Positions 1 through 7,663 of a stretch of 27,705 nt of DNA are shown here, in pieces. Position 1 is the first letter of the stretch, and the number at the start of each line of letters is the position of its first letter. The notes under the pieces were generated by a model. The model was not told where the DNA came from. It saw only the letters and a program-made list of their open reading frames with translations, and ran no database searches. The position numbers and the translations under genes were made by a program. Source of the DNA: an uncultured Eubacteriales bacterium (GTDB taxonomy: Bacteria; Bacillota; Clostridia; Oscillospirales; Oscillospiraceae); the NCBI GenBank assembly GCA_902465435.1, contig CABQNH010000024.1, positions 1-27,705 of the forward strand, read 5' to 3'.

Positions 1-3000
1 TCTTCGGTGCAGGTCGGCGCGAGATAGTTCTCACCCGAGGTCGCTTCCTGCCAGTTGTGCCCGAGGGCGGGAAGCACATCCTGCGCGACCTTGTAGTCGC
101 AGCGCGAGCAGTGGCTGCCCTCCGTCAGGCCGGTTTCCGTGCAGGTCGCGGCGACTGCCGCGTCCACAACGAGATCATGGCCGGTTGCCTGCAAAACGCT
201 GCCAAGCGCAACGGTTTCTCCGCAATCACTGCAAACGGTATCGCCCGTATAGCCGTCCGCCGTACAGGTCGCGGCGACTGCGCCAACCAGGCTTGTGTGG
301 CTGTGTGCGCAGGAGAACTCCGTGGTATAATAGGTCGTGCTGACCGTACCTGCGCCAACCGGCAGCAGCTCCAGGTCAAAATAGCTTTCGCTTCCCGCCG
401 TAGCGTTGGAAAGCTTATAGCCGCCGAAGCGCTGATATCTCTGATAATACAGAATGCCGCGATCCGTCGTCGCTGCCGAGGCGATCCGCCACGAGCCGTT
501 TGTCCCTTCCGCGATCGTCCATTCATAGGCGTCCTGCGACGAGCCAAGATTGGTGCTTGACGCATAGGTAAGGTACGCCGTTTCGTTCTGCAGGGTAATG
601 TTTCCGTTTTCCAGCGTCGTAACGGTCAAAACGTAGCCTTCTGCAAGGCTGCTCGGCACAGCGCCGTCGGTTACAGAAATCTGCGTGCCGCCGATCTTTC
701 CGGCAAAGGTATTTGCCATTGCGTAATAAACATCGTCCACCTTCGCCGCAAGGACATAGCTTCCCGATGCGCCGATATGGAACGCCTCGCTTCCGGTGCT
801 GCTGTCCGATTTCTGATACGAATACAACGCGTAAAGCGTCGTATCCGCGTCCGTTGTGAAGGTCGCGCCCGCTGCGTAGAAGGTCGGCACGCTTGAAGCA
901 TGATCCACCTTCTCTCCGACCCAGCCAAGGAAGGTATAGGCGTAAGAAGCGTCGCTGGGGCTGCCGCTCGGCGTCGGAAGCTGGATCCCGGCCGAAGCAC
1001 AGGTCATGGGTTCGATCGCCGCAACGCCGCCCGGCACATGGAACGACACCGTATAGGAAGCGCCGATCGGATCCGTGTAGTTCTGCTTCTGCGTTGCGCC
1101 ACAGACCGTGCAGACATAAAGATCATAGCCCCGTTCCGTCTGCGTCGGCGCAACCGTCTCGGAATACTGATACCGGTGTCCCGCCGGGAGGATCGTCGTG
1201 CTGAGTACCTGCCCGCAATCGTCGCAGGTCACCGTCACGGAGCCTGCCGTGGTGCAGGTTGCATCAACGGTCGTCGTCGTTGTGTTCGTATGCTGACAGG
1301 TGCTGCTGGAGGAAAGCACCGTGGTGTAATAGGTGCTGCCGCCGCTTCCCTTCGCATAGAGACAGATCTCCTGCTGGTTGAGATAACTTGTCGAGCGGTA
1401 ATAGCGGAAGCGCATCTGATTGCTTTTGGCGTTAAAGCGCAGATACGAACCGCAGGCCGCGATCACATCGGCCGTACCGTTTTCGTTCAGCGAGAACGTA
1501 TTGACATACGCATTCGTGCTGCTGGTCGAAATGCTGCCGCCGGAAGCATCCGTCGCGCGGCCGATATATATGCCGCTCGCGCTGCGCAGCGAGTAGCCGT
1601 CCGTGGTCGGCTCGACGGTGAACCGGTAGGCATCCGCCTCCGAAGCGGAAATCGTCTGATTGGAAATCGTAACGCTTTTCAGGTTATTTGCCGTATCCAG
1701 CGACGTCAGACTGCCGTCAAATACGCAGCTGTTCTTTTCGTAGACGATCAGATAATCGCCCGACCAATCGGCCGGCGTTGCAGTTAGCTTGACATAATCG
1801 CCCGAGTCGGAGCCGGACGCCGTATAGGTATAGAGTGCGTAGAGCGTCGTATCCGCAGTCGGCGTAAAGCTGCTGCCTGCAGCGTAGAAGGCCGGCTTGC
1901 TCGTGGTATCCGTTACGGATGTCATCGTCCAGCCCGCGAAGCTGTATGCATGTGCGTTCGCCGTCGGCGTTCCGCTCGGCGCGGCAAGCGTCACCGCATC
2001 GCCGGCGTAGGCGGAAATCGCGTCCATGCTGACGCCGTCCGGGACGGTGAACTGCACCGTGACCGTCTGCCGCGGCGCAAAGTCAACGCGGACGGTACAG
2101 TCTGTGCTGGCGGAGACCAGATAAGTGTTTTCATCCTGCTTTGTCACCGAGGCCGTGCCGGATACGACCGTGCAGGAGAGTGTATAATAGCCCTCGGCAG
2201 GTGTCGCCGTGACCGTCGAGCCGGACACTGTTACGCTGCCATAGGCCGCCTGATTGACCGTCGCCGTAATGGTAACGCTGCCGGTACCGCCTGCGGCGTT
2301 GCCGGACGGCGTCTGCATATCGGTCGGCATTTTTTCTCCCATGCCGAACATCAGCCATGCAAGCTCCGGATAGTCGATGAACACATTGCGGTTTCCCTGC
2401 ACGTTTTCGACCTGATCGTTCCGGCCCATCTCCCAATCATCGACCGGGTCGAGCGCCATCCAGCGCATCAGGGTATCCAAGCTTTCAATCACCTTTTTGC
2501 CGGAATTCGCGCTGTCATCCGAATCCATGGCAGGGAGCTTGGCGCTGTCGACGTCCGAATAAAGATTCGGCTGCTGCCAGCGGACATAAATATAAAGCAG
2601 GATTCTCGCAACGTCGCCCTTAACGTTGTCGCGTACCTCCAAGCAGTTGTTTCCCGTCCAGATGATATCCGTTCCGTTGACGGTCGTTGCGCTTCCGCTG
2701 CCGTTCAGGTCCGCGAAGGTATAATTGCTCTTTGCCTGGTTGACGCTTCCGACGGACGGACGCAGATGATGCAGGTCGGCTCCGCCGTTCTTCTGATAGA
2801 AGGATGCCTTGCTCTTCGGCCAAATGTGCTCCCGCTGCATCTGCGCGCTGCTGACCGCGGAATCCGATTTCAGCAGATCCGTATAGAAGAACACATAGGT
2901 ACTCGAGCCGTTGACCGCATCCGTCTTGAGCCAGTAATTGGCCAGCGAATTCGATGCCGTTCCGCTATAGGAAATGTCATTCTTCGTATGTGTGGTGCTC

Positions 3001-3290
3001 ATCAAGGTATAAAGCTTTGTGTAAAGGGGATTTCCCTGCGTCGCAGCGTAGGAATCCGTGCTGTTGTAAACGCCGGATAGCTTCGCAAGGTTTTCATAGG
3101 TGTACTCCCCGGTATAGTAGGCCTTCGCCTGCTCGCTCAGAGATGTGCAGACCGTATGACGCACGCCGGTATTCGCGCTCAGCGTGCCTGTTGCCGCGGC
3201 CGCCGACATCGTCATCGACGGGAACACGCTGAGCAGCAGCGCCAGCGTCAGCAAAAGCGCACACAGCCTTCTTGGTAGGGTTCGTTCCAT
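1..3290 (-). CDS. Secreted endonuclease I family nuclease with long repeat-rich C-terminus (3' end outside window)
   Basis: The frame stays open from ATG at 3290 to the left edge (1096 codons), so the C-terminus is missing. Residues 1 to about 33 form a signal peptide (basic start, Leu-rich core, Ala-rich cleavage region). Residues about 50-300 match the endonuclease I (EndA/NucM) family: REHIWPKS at 153-160, DLHHLRPS at 172-179, Asn184, and KGDVARILLYIYVR at 224-237. Such enzymes are secreted, metal-dependent, non-specific DNA/RNA nucleases. After it come an InlB/Listeria-Bacteroides-like repeat (about 410-480), a beta-rich domain (about 490-655), a Cys/His module (about 660-720), a second InlB-like repeat (about 740-820), a second beta-rich domain and further Cys/His modules to the edge. 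A strong ribosome binding site (GAGGAGG, 3297-3303) supports the start. The nuclease call is firm; the roles of the repeats (surface retention or protein contacts) are inferred. No anchor is visible because the end is missing. Confidence 0.9.
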   Translation of the reverse strand, partial: MERTLPRRLCALLLTLALLLSVFPSMTMSAAAATGTLSANTGVRHTVCTSLSEQAKAYYTGEYTYENLAKLSGVYNSTDSYAATQGNPLYTKLYTLMSTTHTKNDISYSGTASNSLANYWLKTDAVNGSSTYVFFYTDLLKSDSAVSSAQMQREHIWPKSKASFYQKNGGADLHHLRPSVGSVNQAKSNYTFADLNGSGSATTVNGTDIIWTGNNCLEVRDNVKGDVARILLYIYVRWQQPNLYSDVDSAKLPAMDSDDSANSGKKVIESLDTLMRWMALDPVDDWEMGRNDQVENVQGNRNVFIDYPELAWLMFGMGEKMPTDMQTPSGNAAGGTGSVTITATVNQAAYGSVTVSGSTVTATPAEGYYTLSCTVVSGTASVTKQDENTYLVSASTDCTVRVDFAPRQTVTVQFTVPDGVSMDAISAYAGDAVTLAAPSGTPTANAHAYSFAGWTMTSVTDTTSKPAFYAAGSSFTPTADTTLYALYTYTASGSDSGDYVKLTATPADWSGDYLIVYEKNSCVFDGSLTSLDTANNLKSVTISNQTISASEADAYRFTVEPTTDGYSLRSASGIYIGRATDASGGSISTSSTNAYVNTFSLNENGTADVIAACGSYLRFNAKSNQMRFRYYRSTSYLNQQEICLYAKGSGGSTYYTTVLSSSSTCQHTNTTTTTVDATCTTAGSVTVTCDDCGQVLSTTILPAGHRYQYSETVAPTQTERGYDLYVCTVCGATQKQNYTDPIGASYTVSFHVPGGVAAIEPMTCASAGIQLPTPSGSPSDASYAYTFLGWVGEKVDHASSVPTFYAAGATFTTDADTTLYALYSYQKSDSSTGSEAFHIGASGSYVLAAKVDDVYYAMANTFAGKIGGTQISVTDGAVPSSLAEGYVLTVTTLENGNITLQNETAYLTYASSTNLGSSQDAYEWTIAEGTNGSWRIASAATTDRGILYYQRYQRFGGYKLSNATAGSESYFDLELLPVGAGTVSTTYYTTEFSCAHSHTSLVGAVAATCTADGYTGDTVCSDCGETVALGSVLQATGHDLVVDAAVAATCTETGLTEGSHCSRCDYKVAQDVLPALGHNWQEATSGENYLAPTCTE

Positions 3291-3343
3291 TGCGTTCCTC
3301 CTCTTGGTATGGCTTGTCTTTTTCGCCATACAAACTTAACCAT

Positions 3344-3372
3344 ATTATAAACGCTTCAGGAACGCATTGCAA
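3344..3372 (-). promoter_or_regulatory. Sigma-A-type promoter of the endonuclease gene
   Basis: Reading the minus strand, TTGCAA (3372-3367) is separated by 17 bases from a perfect TATAAT (3349-3344). Transcription would start near 3337, leaving a leader of about 45 bases. The leader contains an inverted repeat, GTATGGC/GCCATAC (3307-3313 and 3325-3331), just upstream of the Shine-Dalgarno sequence. That hairpin could affect translation, but this is inference. Confidence 0.75.
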
Positions 3373-3497
3373 GGATAATCCCGGGGAAAATGAGAAAAAT
3401 GCACAAAGGATTTGCCCTTCTTTGCCGCATAATGCAGCAACACGACCTTTTTACTCCCGTCAAAGCGCCGAATTTTTGCTGTCCGGCGAGGCATTGC

Positions 3498-3525
3498 TTG
3501 CTTTTTTCAAATTTCGTGGTATACT
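3498..3525 (+). promoter_or_regulatory. Promoter of the LTA-synthase-like gene
   Basis: TTGCTT (3498-3503), a 16-base spacer and TATACT (3520-3525) make a good sigma-A-type promoter. Transcription would start near 3532, about 34 bases before the preferred GTG start at 3566. This excludes the more upstream in-frame ATG at 3272 as the translation start. Confidence 0.65.
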
Positions 3526-3565
3526 CTCCTTGCAAGAAATACAAGGTATAATGGAGGCGTATTGC

Positions 3566-5569
3566 GTGGTTCCTTTTTTCAAAAAATGGTCAAGGCGTGC
3601 CGCTATACAGTTTAATAAAGAAAATTTTCGTCGTCTGCTGCACTATGTGCTGCTTGCGCTGCTCATTACGCTTGTGCAGGAGATGCTCTCCCGCCGTTCC
3701 GTTGTGTCCGGCATCAGCTTCCTCTGGCGGCGGCCGCTGGCCTTCACCTACGATGCGCTCATCATCCTATCGACACTGACGCTCGCCATGCTGTGCCGGA
3801 AGCGGAATTTTGCGCTTCTTTTAATCTCCTCCGCATGGCTCGGCCTGAGTATCGTAAATTTCGTGCTGCTCGGCTACCGCTCCACCCCTCTTACCGGCCC
3901 GGATATTGCCGTGCTGGCCGAAACGAGGGATATCATCCGAATTTATATGGGAAACCTGGAGATCATCGCCGTCATGATCGTAATCACGTTGGTTGCCGGA
4001 TGCCTGATCTATGTCTGGTTCCGCTTCCGTGCCTACCGGATTCAGCTGGCCTTCGGACTGACCTCCGTTTTGGTGTCCTTTGGTCTGCTGCTCTGCGTTT
4101 CTACGGTATTCAAGCAGCACAAGGTGATTGACAGCGCATTTCCGAACCTCATCGAAGCCTACGACAACAACGGCTTCGCCTATTGCTTCTCCAGCAGCGT
4201 TGTGTTCCAGGGCGTGGATGAGCCGGAGGATTACAGCGAGGAGCGGATCGCGCAGATCATCAAGCCGTTGGACAAGCTGAAAACCGGAAAGGACGCCTCT
4301 CTGCCGAATATTATCTTTGTGCAGCTCGAATCCTTCTTCGATGTAAGCCATATGAGCGGCGTAATCTGCTCGGAAAACCCAATCCCAAACTTTACCCGCC
4401 TGATGCAGGAGTATTCCTCAGGGCTGTTTTCCGTTCCGTCCATCGGTGCGGGAACGGTCAACACAGAGTTTGAAGTGCTCACCGGCATGAACCTGAAGCA
4501 TTTCGGCGTCGGCGAATATCCTTATAAGACCGTTGCACGCCATAATGTCTGCCCGTCCGCCGCCTATGTGCTGCAGGCGCTCGGCTACAGCAGCCATGCG
4601 ATGCATGACAACAACGCAACGTTCTACAGCCGCAACAAGGTTTACAGCAATCTTGGCTTTGAGAATTTCACCTCCGTGGAATATATGTCCGACGTTGTCC
4701 GCAATCCGCTGAACTGGGCGGAGGATCGCGTCCTGACCAAGGAGATCCTCAAGCAGCTTGACGAAACGGAGGGCCGCGATTTTCTGTTCACCGTTTCGGT
4801 ACAGCCGCACGGCAAGTACCCGACGGAGGTAATCGACGAAACGCAGACGATAACGGTGGACGGGATCGATGAAGCGCGCAAAATCGGCTTTGAGTATTAT
4901 GTCAACCAGTTGAAGGGTGCGGACGAATTTGTCGGCGAACTGACCGAGGCATTGGAGGACTATCCGGAGGATGTCGTCGTCGTTTTCTACGGCGACCATC
5001 TGCCCAGCTTTGATATTCAGAACGAAGAGCTGAATTACGGCAATGTGCAAACCACGGAATATGTGATCTGGTCCAACTTTGGACTGGAAAAGGTCGATCG
5101 TGACCTGTGCGCCTATCAAATCATGGCCGAGCTGTTTGACCGGCTCAATATCCACGAGGGGCTGCTCTTCAAATATCACCAGATGTTTGAAAACAGCGAC
5201 CCCGACGCCTACCAGAACGGCCTTCAGGAATTGGAGTATGACGTGCTCTACGGCGAGCAATACAGCTATGGCGGTGAGCTGCCCTATCAGCCTACGGAGC
5301 TGCAGCTTGGCACACGCGAGATCATGCTCAGCAACGTCCGCTACTACTCCGGACGGGAAAGCGCCACGATCAAGGGCGACGGCTTTACGGAATACAGCAT
5401 GGTATACATCAACGACAAGCCGTATGAAACGCAGTTTATCGATGAAACCGTGCTGAAGGTCGACGAGATCACACTCTCTCCCGGCGATGTCGTTACGGTC
5501 GCGCAGGTCTCGGCAACCGACAGCTCCGTCGTGCTGAGTCAGACGGAGGCATACCTCTTCCAGCCGTAG
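3566..5569 (+). CDS. LTA synthase-like membrane phosphoglycerol transferase (sulfatase fold) with C-terminal IPT-like domain
   Basis: The N-terminal third has about five membrane helices. An extracellular alkaline-phosphatase/sulfatase-fold domain of the LtaS/MdoB type follows. Visible motifs are QLESFFD (metal-binding Glu), GAGTVNTEFEVLTG with the likely catalytic Thr297, and YGDHLP (metal-binding Asp/His). LtaS-type enzymes move glycerol phosphate from phosphatidylglycerol to polymers or glycans outside the membrane; the acceptor here is unknown. The last 120 or so residues, after the sulfatase domain, look like a beta-sandwich IPT/TIG domain, which ordinary LtaS lacks. Start choice: GTG at 3566 has GGAGG (3553-3557) eight bases upstream, while the in-frame ATG at 3551 has only a weak site and contains that GGAGG within its first codons. 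ATG 3551 would add five residues. The product is 667 residues. Confidence 0.88.
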   Translation: MVPFFKKWSRRAAIQFNKENFRRLLHYVLLALLITLVQEMLSRRSVVSGISFLWRRPLAFTYDALIILSTLTLAMLCRKRNFALLLISSAWLGLSIVNFVLLGYRSTPLTGPDIAVLAETRDIIRIYMGNLEIIAVMIVITLVAGCLIYVWFRFRAYRIQLAFGLTSVLVSFGLLLCVSTVFKQHKVIDSAFPNLIEAYDNNGFAYCFSSSVVFQGVDEPEDYSEERIAQIIKPLDKLKTGKDASLPNIIFVQLESFFDVSHMSGVICSENPIPNFTRLMQEYSSGLFSVPSIGAGTVNTEFEVLTGMNLKHFGVGEYPYKTVARHNVCPSAAYVLQALGYSSHAMHDNNATFYSRNKVYSNLGFENFTSVEYMSDVVRNPLNWAEDRVLTKEILKQLDETEGRDFLFTVSVQPHGKYPTEVIDETQTITVDGIDEARKIGFEYYVNQLKGADEFVGELTEALEDYPEDVVVVFYGDHLPSFDIQNEELNYGNVQTTEYVIWSNFGLEKVDRDLCAYQIMAELFDRLNIHEGLLFKYHQMFENSDPDAYQNGLQELEYDVLYGEQYSYGGELPYQPTELQLGTREIMLSNVRYYSGRESATIKGDGFTEYSMVYINDKPYETQFIDETVLKVDEITLSPGDVVTVAQVSATDSSVVLSQTEAYLFQP

Positions 5570-5657
5570 CTTTCCGCCGCAAGAGATTCCTCGGAGCGTC
5601 CCAAAAATGCTTAACGTATGCCCGCCGTCGTTTGGTTTGACAGGAAGAGAGGGAGCC

Positions 5658-6569
5658 ATGCAGCAAACCATACTGCAGAAATCGAAATATGTCATTAAGG
5701 CGCTTGCAGAGGATTTTCTGCTCCTTGAGCCAGGCGACCGCGTGAATTCCGTGAGCTACTATCAGGAGCGGTTTCAGGTCGCACGCGGAACCGTTCAGAA
5801 TGCAATTGCTTATTTGCAGAACGAGGGCGCTATTTCTCTGGTCGGCAAGGGCCGCAACGGCGCGGTCGCTACCAGCGTTAATTACACGAAGCTGCAAAGC
5901 TACTGTATGCCGCGCACCGTCCTTGGCGTTATGCCGCTCTCGTATACCATCACGAGTCAGGGGCTTGCCACCGGTCTTTACAAGGCGCTGAACAAGATCA
6001 ACTGCAGTCTGGTCTACACCAGAGGCGCGCGCATCCGAATTCAAATGGTGCTTGAGCGAAAATGCCAATTTGCGCTATGCTCCCGCAACTCCGCGGAAAT
6101 TGCTTTGCGCGATCAGCTGCCCATCCGAATTCTTTTTGACTTCGGAGCCGGCACCTATATGCCGGATCATGCGCTGGTATTTCGCCAGCCGGACAAGAAC
6201 TGCATCGAGCCGCATATGCGCGTTGCCTACGATCCCGATTCCAGCGACCAGAAGGATATCATTGACCTGCTGACAAAGGACGTTACGCCCCTGAATCTTG
6301 TGAAGGTAAAAACCTTTCAGACGTTGAACGCACTCCGAAGCGGCGTCATTGACGTCGGCGTGTGGAACGTGGACGAGCTTCTTCTCAATACCGATTTGCA
6401 CCACTGCCCCATTGACCCAAGCCTCACAGAGCGGTTTTCCACCGCGGTCCTCATTGCTGCGAAGGATGACGTCGCCGTTGAGCGCATGCTGCAAAAGTAC
6501 ATTGACGTCGAATCCGTCCGTTCGATCCAGCGGGATGTGAAAGAGGGACGAATCTTTGCCGATTTCTAA
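5658..6569 (+). CDS. YhfZ-family transcriptional regulator (winged HTH plus substrate-binding-like domain)
   Basis: 303 residues. The first 75 or so form a GntR-like winged helix (RGTVQNAIAYLQNEGAISL lies in the recognition region). The rest resembles the YhfZ C-terminal domain, a periplasmic-binding-protein-like fold that may sense a small ligand. In Escherichia coli, yhfZ sits in the yhf/php cluster, which also encodes a phosphotriesterase homologue, and a phosphotriesterase-family gene lies downstream here as well. That makes this the likely local regulator of the PTS locus starting at 7133. The start at ATG 5658 is preferred over the in-frame ATG at 5607 because a purine-rich GGAAGAGAGGGAG stretch directly precedes it. 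It lies 88 bases after the LTA-synthase-like gene with no clear terminator between, so read-through is possible. A strong hairpin follows the stop codon directly. Whether it represses or activates cannot be read from the sequence. Confidence 0.8.
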   Translation: MQQTILQKSKYVIKALAEDFLLLEPGDRVNSVSYYQERFQVARGTVQNAIAYLQNEGAISLVGKGRNGAVATSVNYTKLQSYCMPRTVLGVMPLSYTITSQGLATGLYKALNKINCSLVYTRGARIRIQMVLERKCQFALCSRNSAEIALRDQLPIRILFDFGAGTYMPDHALVFRQPDKNCIEPHMRVAYDPDSSDQKDIIDLLTKDVTPLNLVKVKTFQTLNALRSGVIDVGVWNVDELLLNTDLHHCPIDPSLTERFSTAVLIAAKDDVAVERMLQKYIDVESVRSIQRDVKEGRIFADF

Positions 6570-6570
6570 A

Positions 6571-6608
6571 GAGTGCCCGTGCCAACCGAGAAGGTTGGCA
6601 CGGGCATT
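6571..6608 (+). terminator. Hairpin after the yhfZ-like gene, left member of a 38-bp direct repeat
   Basis: The 14-base stem TGCCCGTGCCAACC (6574-6587) pairs perfectly with 6593-6606 around the loop GAGAA. It begins two bases after the stop codon, so it probably ends the regulator transcript, although only two T residues follow. The whole 38-bp segment recurs exactly at 6860-6897, bracketing repeat copy A. Confidence 0.7.
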
Positions 6609-6859
6609 CAGGCTGCCAATAAAGTCCGTAACCATCAAAATGAGAAAACATTTTTGGCGATTTCTATGCGAAACGCATCTATTCTGTTTTTGAAAAATTT
6701 CAAACAAATACGGTTCAAAAAGTGGATAAAGTTTATTATTTTGACTTACTTCGGAACTCGCGCCCTACCGTACCTATGTACGCCGACTGGCGCGAGTTAC
6801 TCGTATTCCGAACTTTCTTGATAGCCTGCCAGCGTGTCAAAAAAGGTTTTTGACACGCT
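6609..6859 (-). repeat. Copy A of a ~250-bp structured intergenic repeat (MITE-like or structured RNA)
   Basis: Read on the minus strand from 6859, the copy opens with stem CAGCGTGTC...GACACGCTG. A larger hairpin follows (TTCGGAA, AACTCGCGCC, an inner CGTAC/GTACG stem, then GGCGCGAGTT and CCGAA), then an AT-rich variable middle, and it ends TTACGGACTTTATTGGCAG(C)CTG. Copies B (9319-9571) and C (27640 onward) share the conserved blocks. Its two ends form a weak inverted repeat (CAGCGTGTC versus CAGGCTGCC). It sits exactly between two identical 38-bp hairpin segments. The orientation is opposite to the surrounding genes. It encodes no convincing protein. Confidence 0.8.
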
Positions 6860-6897
6860 GAGTGCCCGTGCCAACCGAGAAGGTTGGCACGGGCATT
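6860..6897 (+). terminator. Second copy of the 38-bp hairpin, right flank of repeat copy A
   Basis: This is identical to 6571-6608: stem 6863-6876 with 6882-6895, loop GAGAA. It is followed by TTTTC, so it fits an intrinsic terminator slightly better than the left copy. It may be the original distal end of the regulator's terminator, separated from the gene by insertion of repeat copy A. Confidence 0.7.
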
Positions 6898-6934
6898 TTC
6901 TATCTGCGCAGCCCGCTGTTTCCTCGTCTTAAAT

Positions 6935-7089
6935 GTACATTTTTTGTTTGCTTAAATATACAATCATTATATTTATATTTTTCAAAAATTCCTATTGATT
7001 ATTTGTTTATCCTGTGTTATTATTGATTTGTAAGTTGAAATTCTTCAAAATAATTGTTCATTATATTTTTGTTTTATAGTACATTTTTT
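6935..7089 (+). promoter_or_regulatory. AT-rich control region of the PTS operon with promoter and repeated GTACATTTTTT sites
   Basis: The stretch 6898-7132 has no gene and is far more AT-rich than its surroundings. TTGATT (6995-7000), a 17-base spacer and TATTAT (7018-7023) form a plausible promoter. A second candidate is TTGTTC (7054-7059), 15 bases, TATAGT (7075-7080). The 11-mer GTACATTTTTT occurs at 6935-6945 and again at 7079-7089, the latter overlapping the second -10 element. These paired sites are candidate operators for the YhfZ-like regulator; this is inference. A strong ribosome binding site (AAGGAAAGGAGGG, 7112-7124) precedes the first PTS gene. Confidence 0.5.
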
Positions 7090-7132
7090 CTGCGAGCGCA
7101 TTTTTATTTTTAAGGAAAGGAGGGTAGAAGAA

Positions 7133-7603
7133 ATGATAAAGCTGCTAAGAGTCGACAGCCGACTGCTGCACGGGCAGATCGCTGTATCATGGACAAACTA
7201 TGTAGGCACCGACTGCATTTTGGTTGCCGGAGATCACATCGACCCGGTGGTCGTCACGATCATGAAGATGAGCAAGCCTGCCGGCGTGAAGCTGGTAATC
7301 AAGAATGTCGCAGATTCCATTGCCGCAATCAACAGTGGAAAAACCGATCCCTACCAACTGTTCATTTTGGCAGAAAGCGTCACCGATGCATACCGTCTGG
7401 CCAAAGCCTGCCCGCAGATCAAGAAAATCAACATTGGGCGAACCAAACGTCTGGAAGGTACACAAGCGCTGAACGATGAAACCTGGGTCTCCGAATCCGA
7501 AAAAGCAATGCTGCGGGAGCTGGACGCCGCCGGTTACGACATGGTTCTGCAAATGATTCCTTCGTCCAAAGCAGTTCCCGTGCGCCGCGCCTTGAAAGAC
7601 TGA
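7133..7603 (+). CDS. Mannose-family PTS EIIB component
   Basis: 156 residues, the normal length for a free-standing EIIB of the mannose/fructose/sorbose family. The opening IKLLRVDSRLLHGQIAVSW is the family hallmark. His13 in LLHGQ is the phosphorylated residue that takes phosphate from EIIA and passes it to the incoming sugar. It is the first gene of the catabolic locus, preceded by the AT-rich control region and a strong Shine-Dalgarno sequence, and followed 60 bases later by EIIC. The sugar cannot be told from EIIB sequence. Its EIIA partner is encoded separately at 12513-12917. Confidence 0.93.
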   Translation: MIKLLRVDSRLLHGQIAVSWTNYVGTDCILVAGDHIDPVVVTIMKMSKPAGVKLVIKNVADSIAAINSGKTDPYQLFILAESVTDAYRLAKACPQIKKINIGRTKRLEGTQALNDETWVSESEKAMLRELDAAGYDMVLQMIPSSKAVPVRRALKD

Positions 7604-7663
7604 TCGCAATCCACAAAAAACGAATGAGGCTGCCTTACGCAGTCTAAGAGAGGAGAAATTGAA

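Noticed and set aside
1950..3080. Long plus-strand reading frames (for example 376 codons here and 295 codons at 900-1787) opposite the endonuclease gene
   Set aside because: They are Arg/Ala-rich shadows of the minus-strand coding frame, which carries a signal peptide, endonuclease motifs and a strong promoter and ribosome binding site.
4418..5695. 425-codon minus-strand frame opposite the LTA-synthase-like gene
   Set aside because: It is antisense to a gene with clear family motifs, has no ribosome binding site and no recognisable protein features.
6573..6821. 82-codon plus-strand frame across repeat copy A
   Set aside because: The frame is broken in copy B and its sequence follows the hairpin arms, so it is a by-product of the repeat.
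6609..6859. Insertion sequence with its own transposase
   Set aside because: The body is only about 250 bp and has no open frame resembling a transposase; at most it is a non-autonomous element.
6898..7132. Riboswitch in the leader of the PTS operon
   Set aside because: The leader is AT-rich with no conserved riboswitch core or strong stems that I can recognise.
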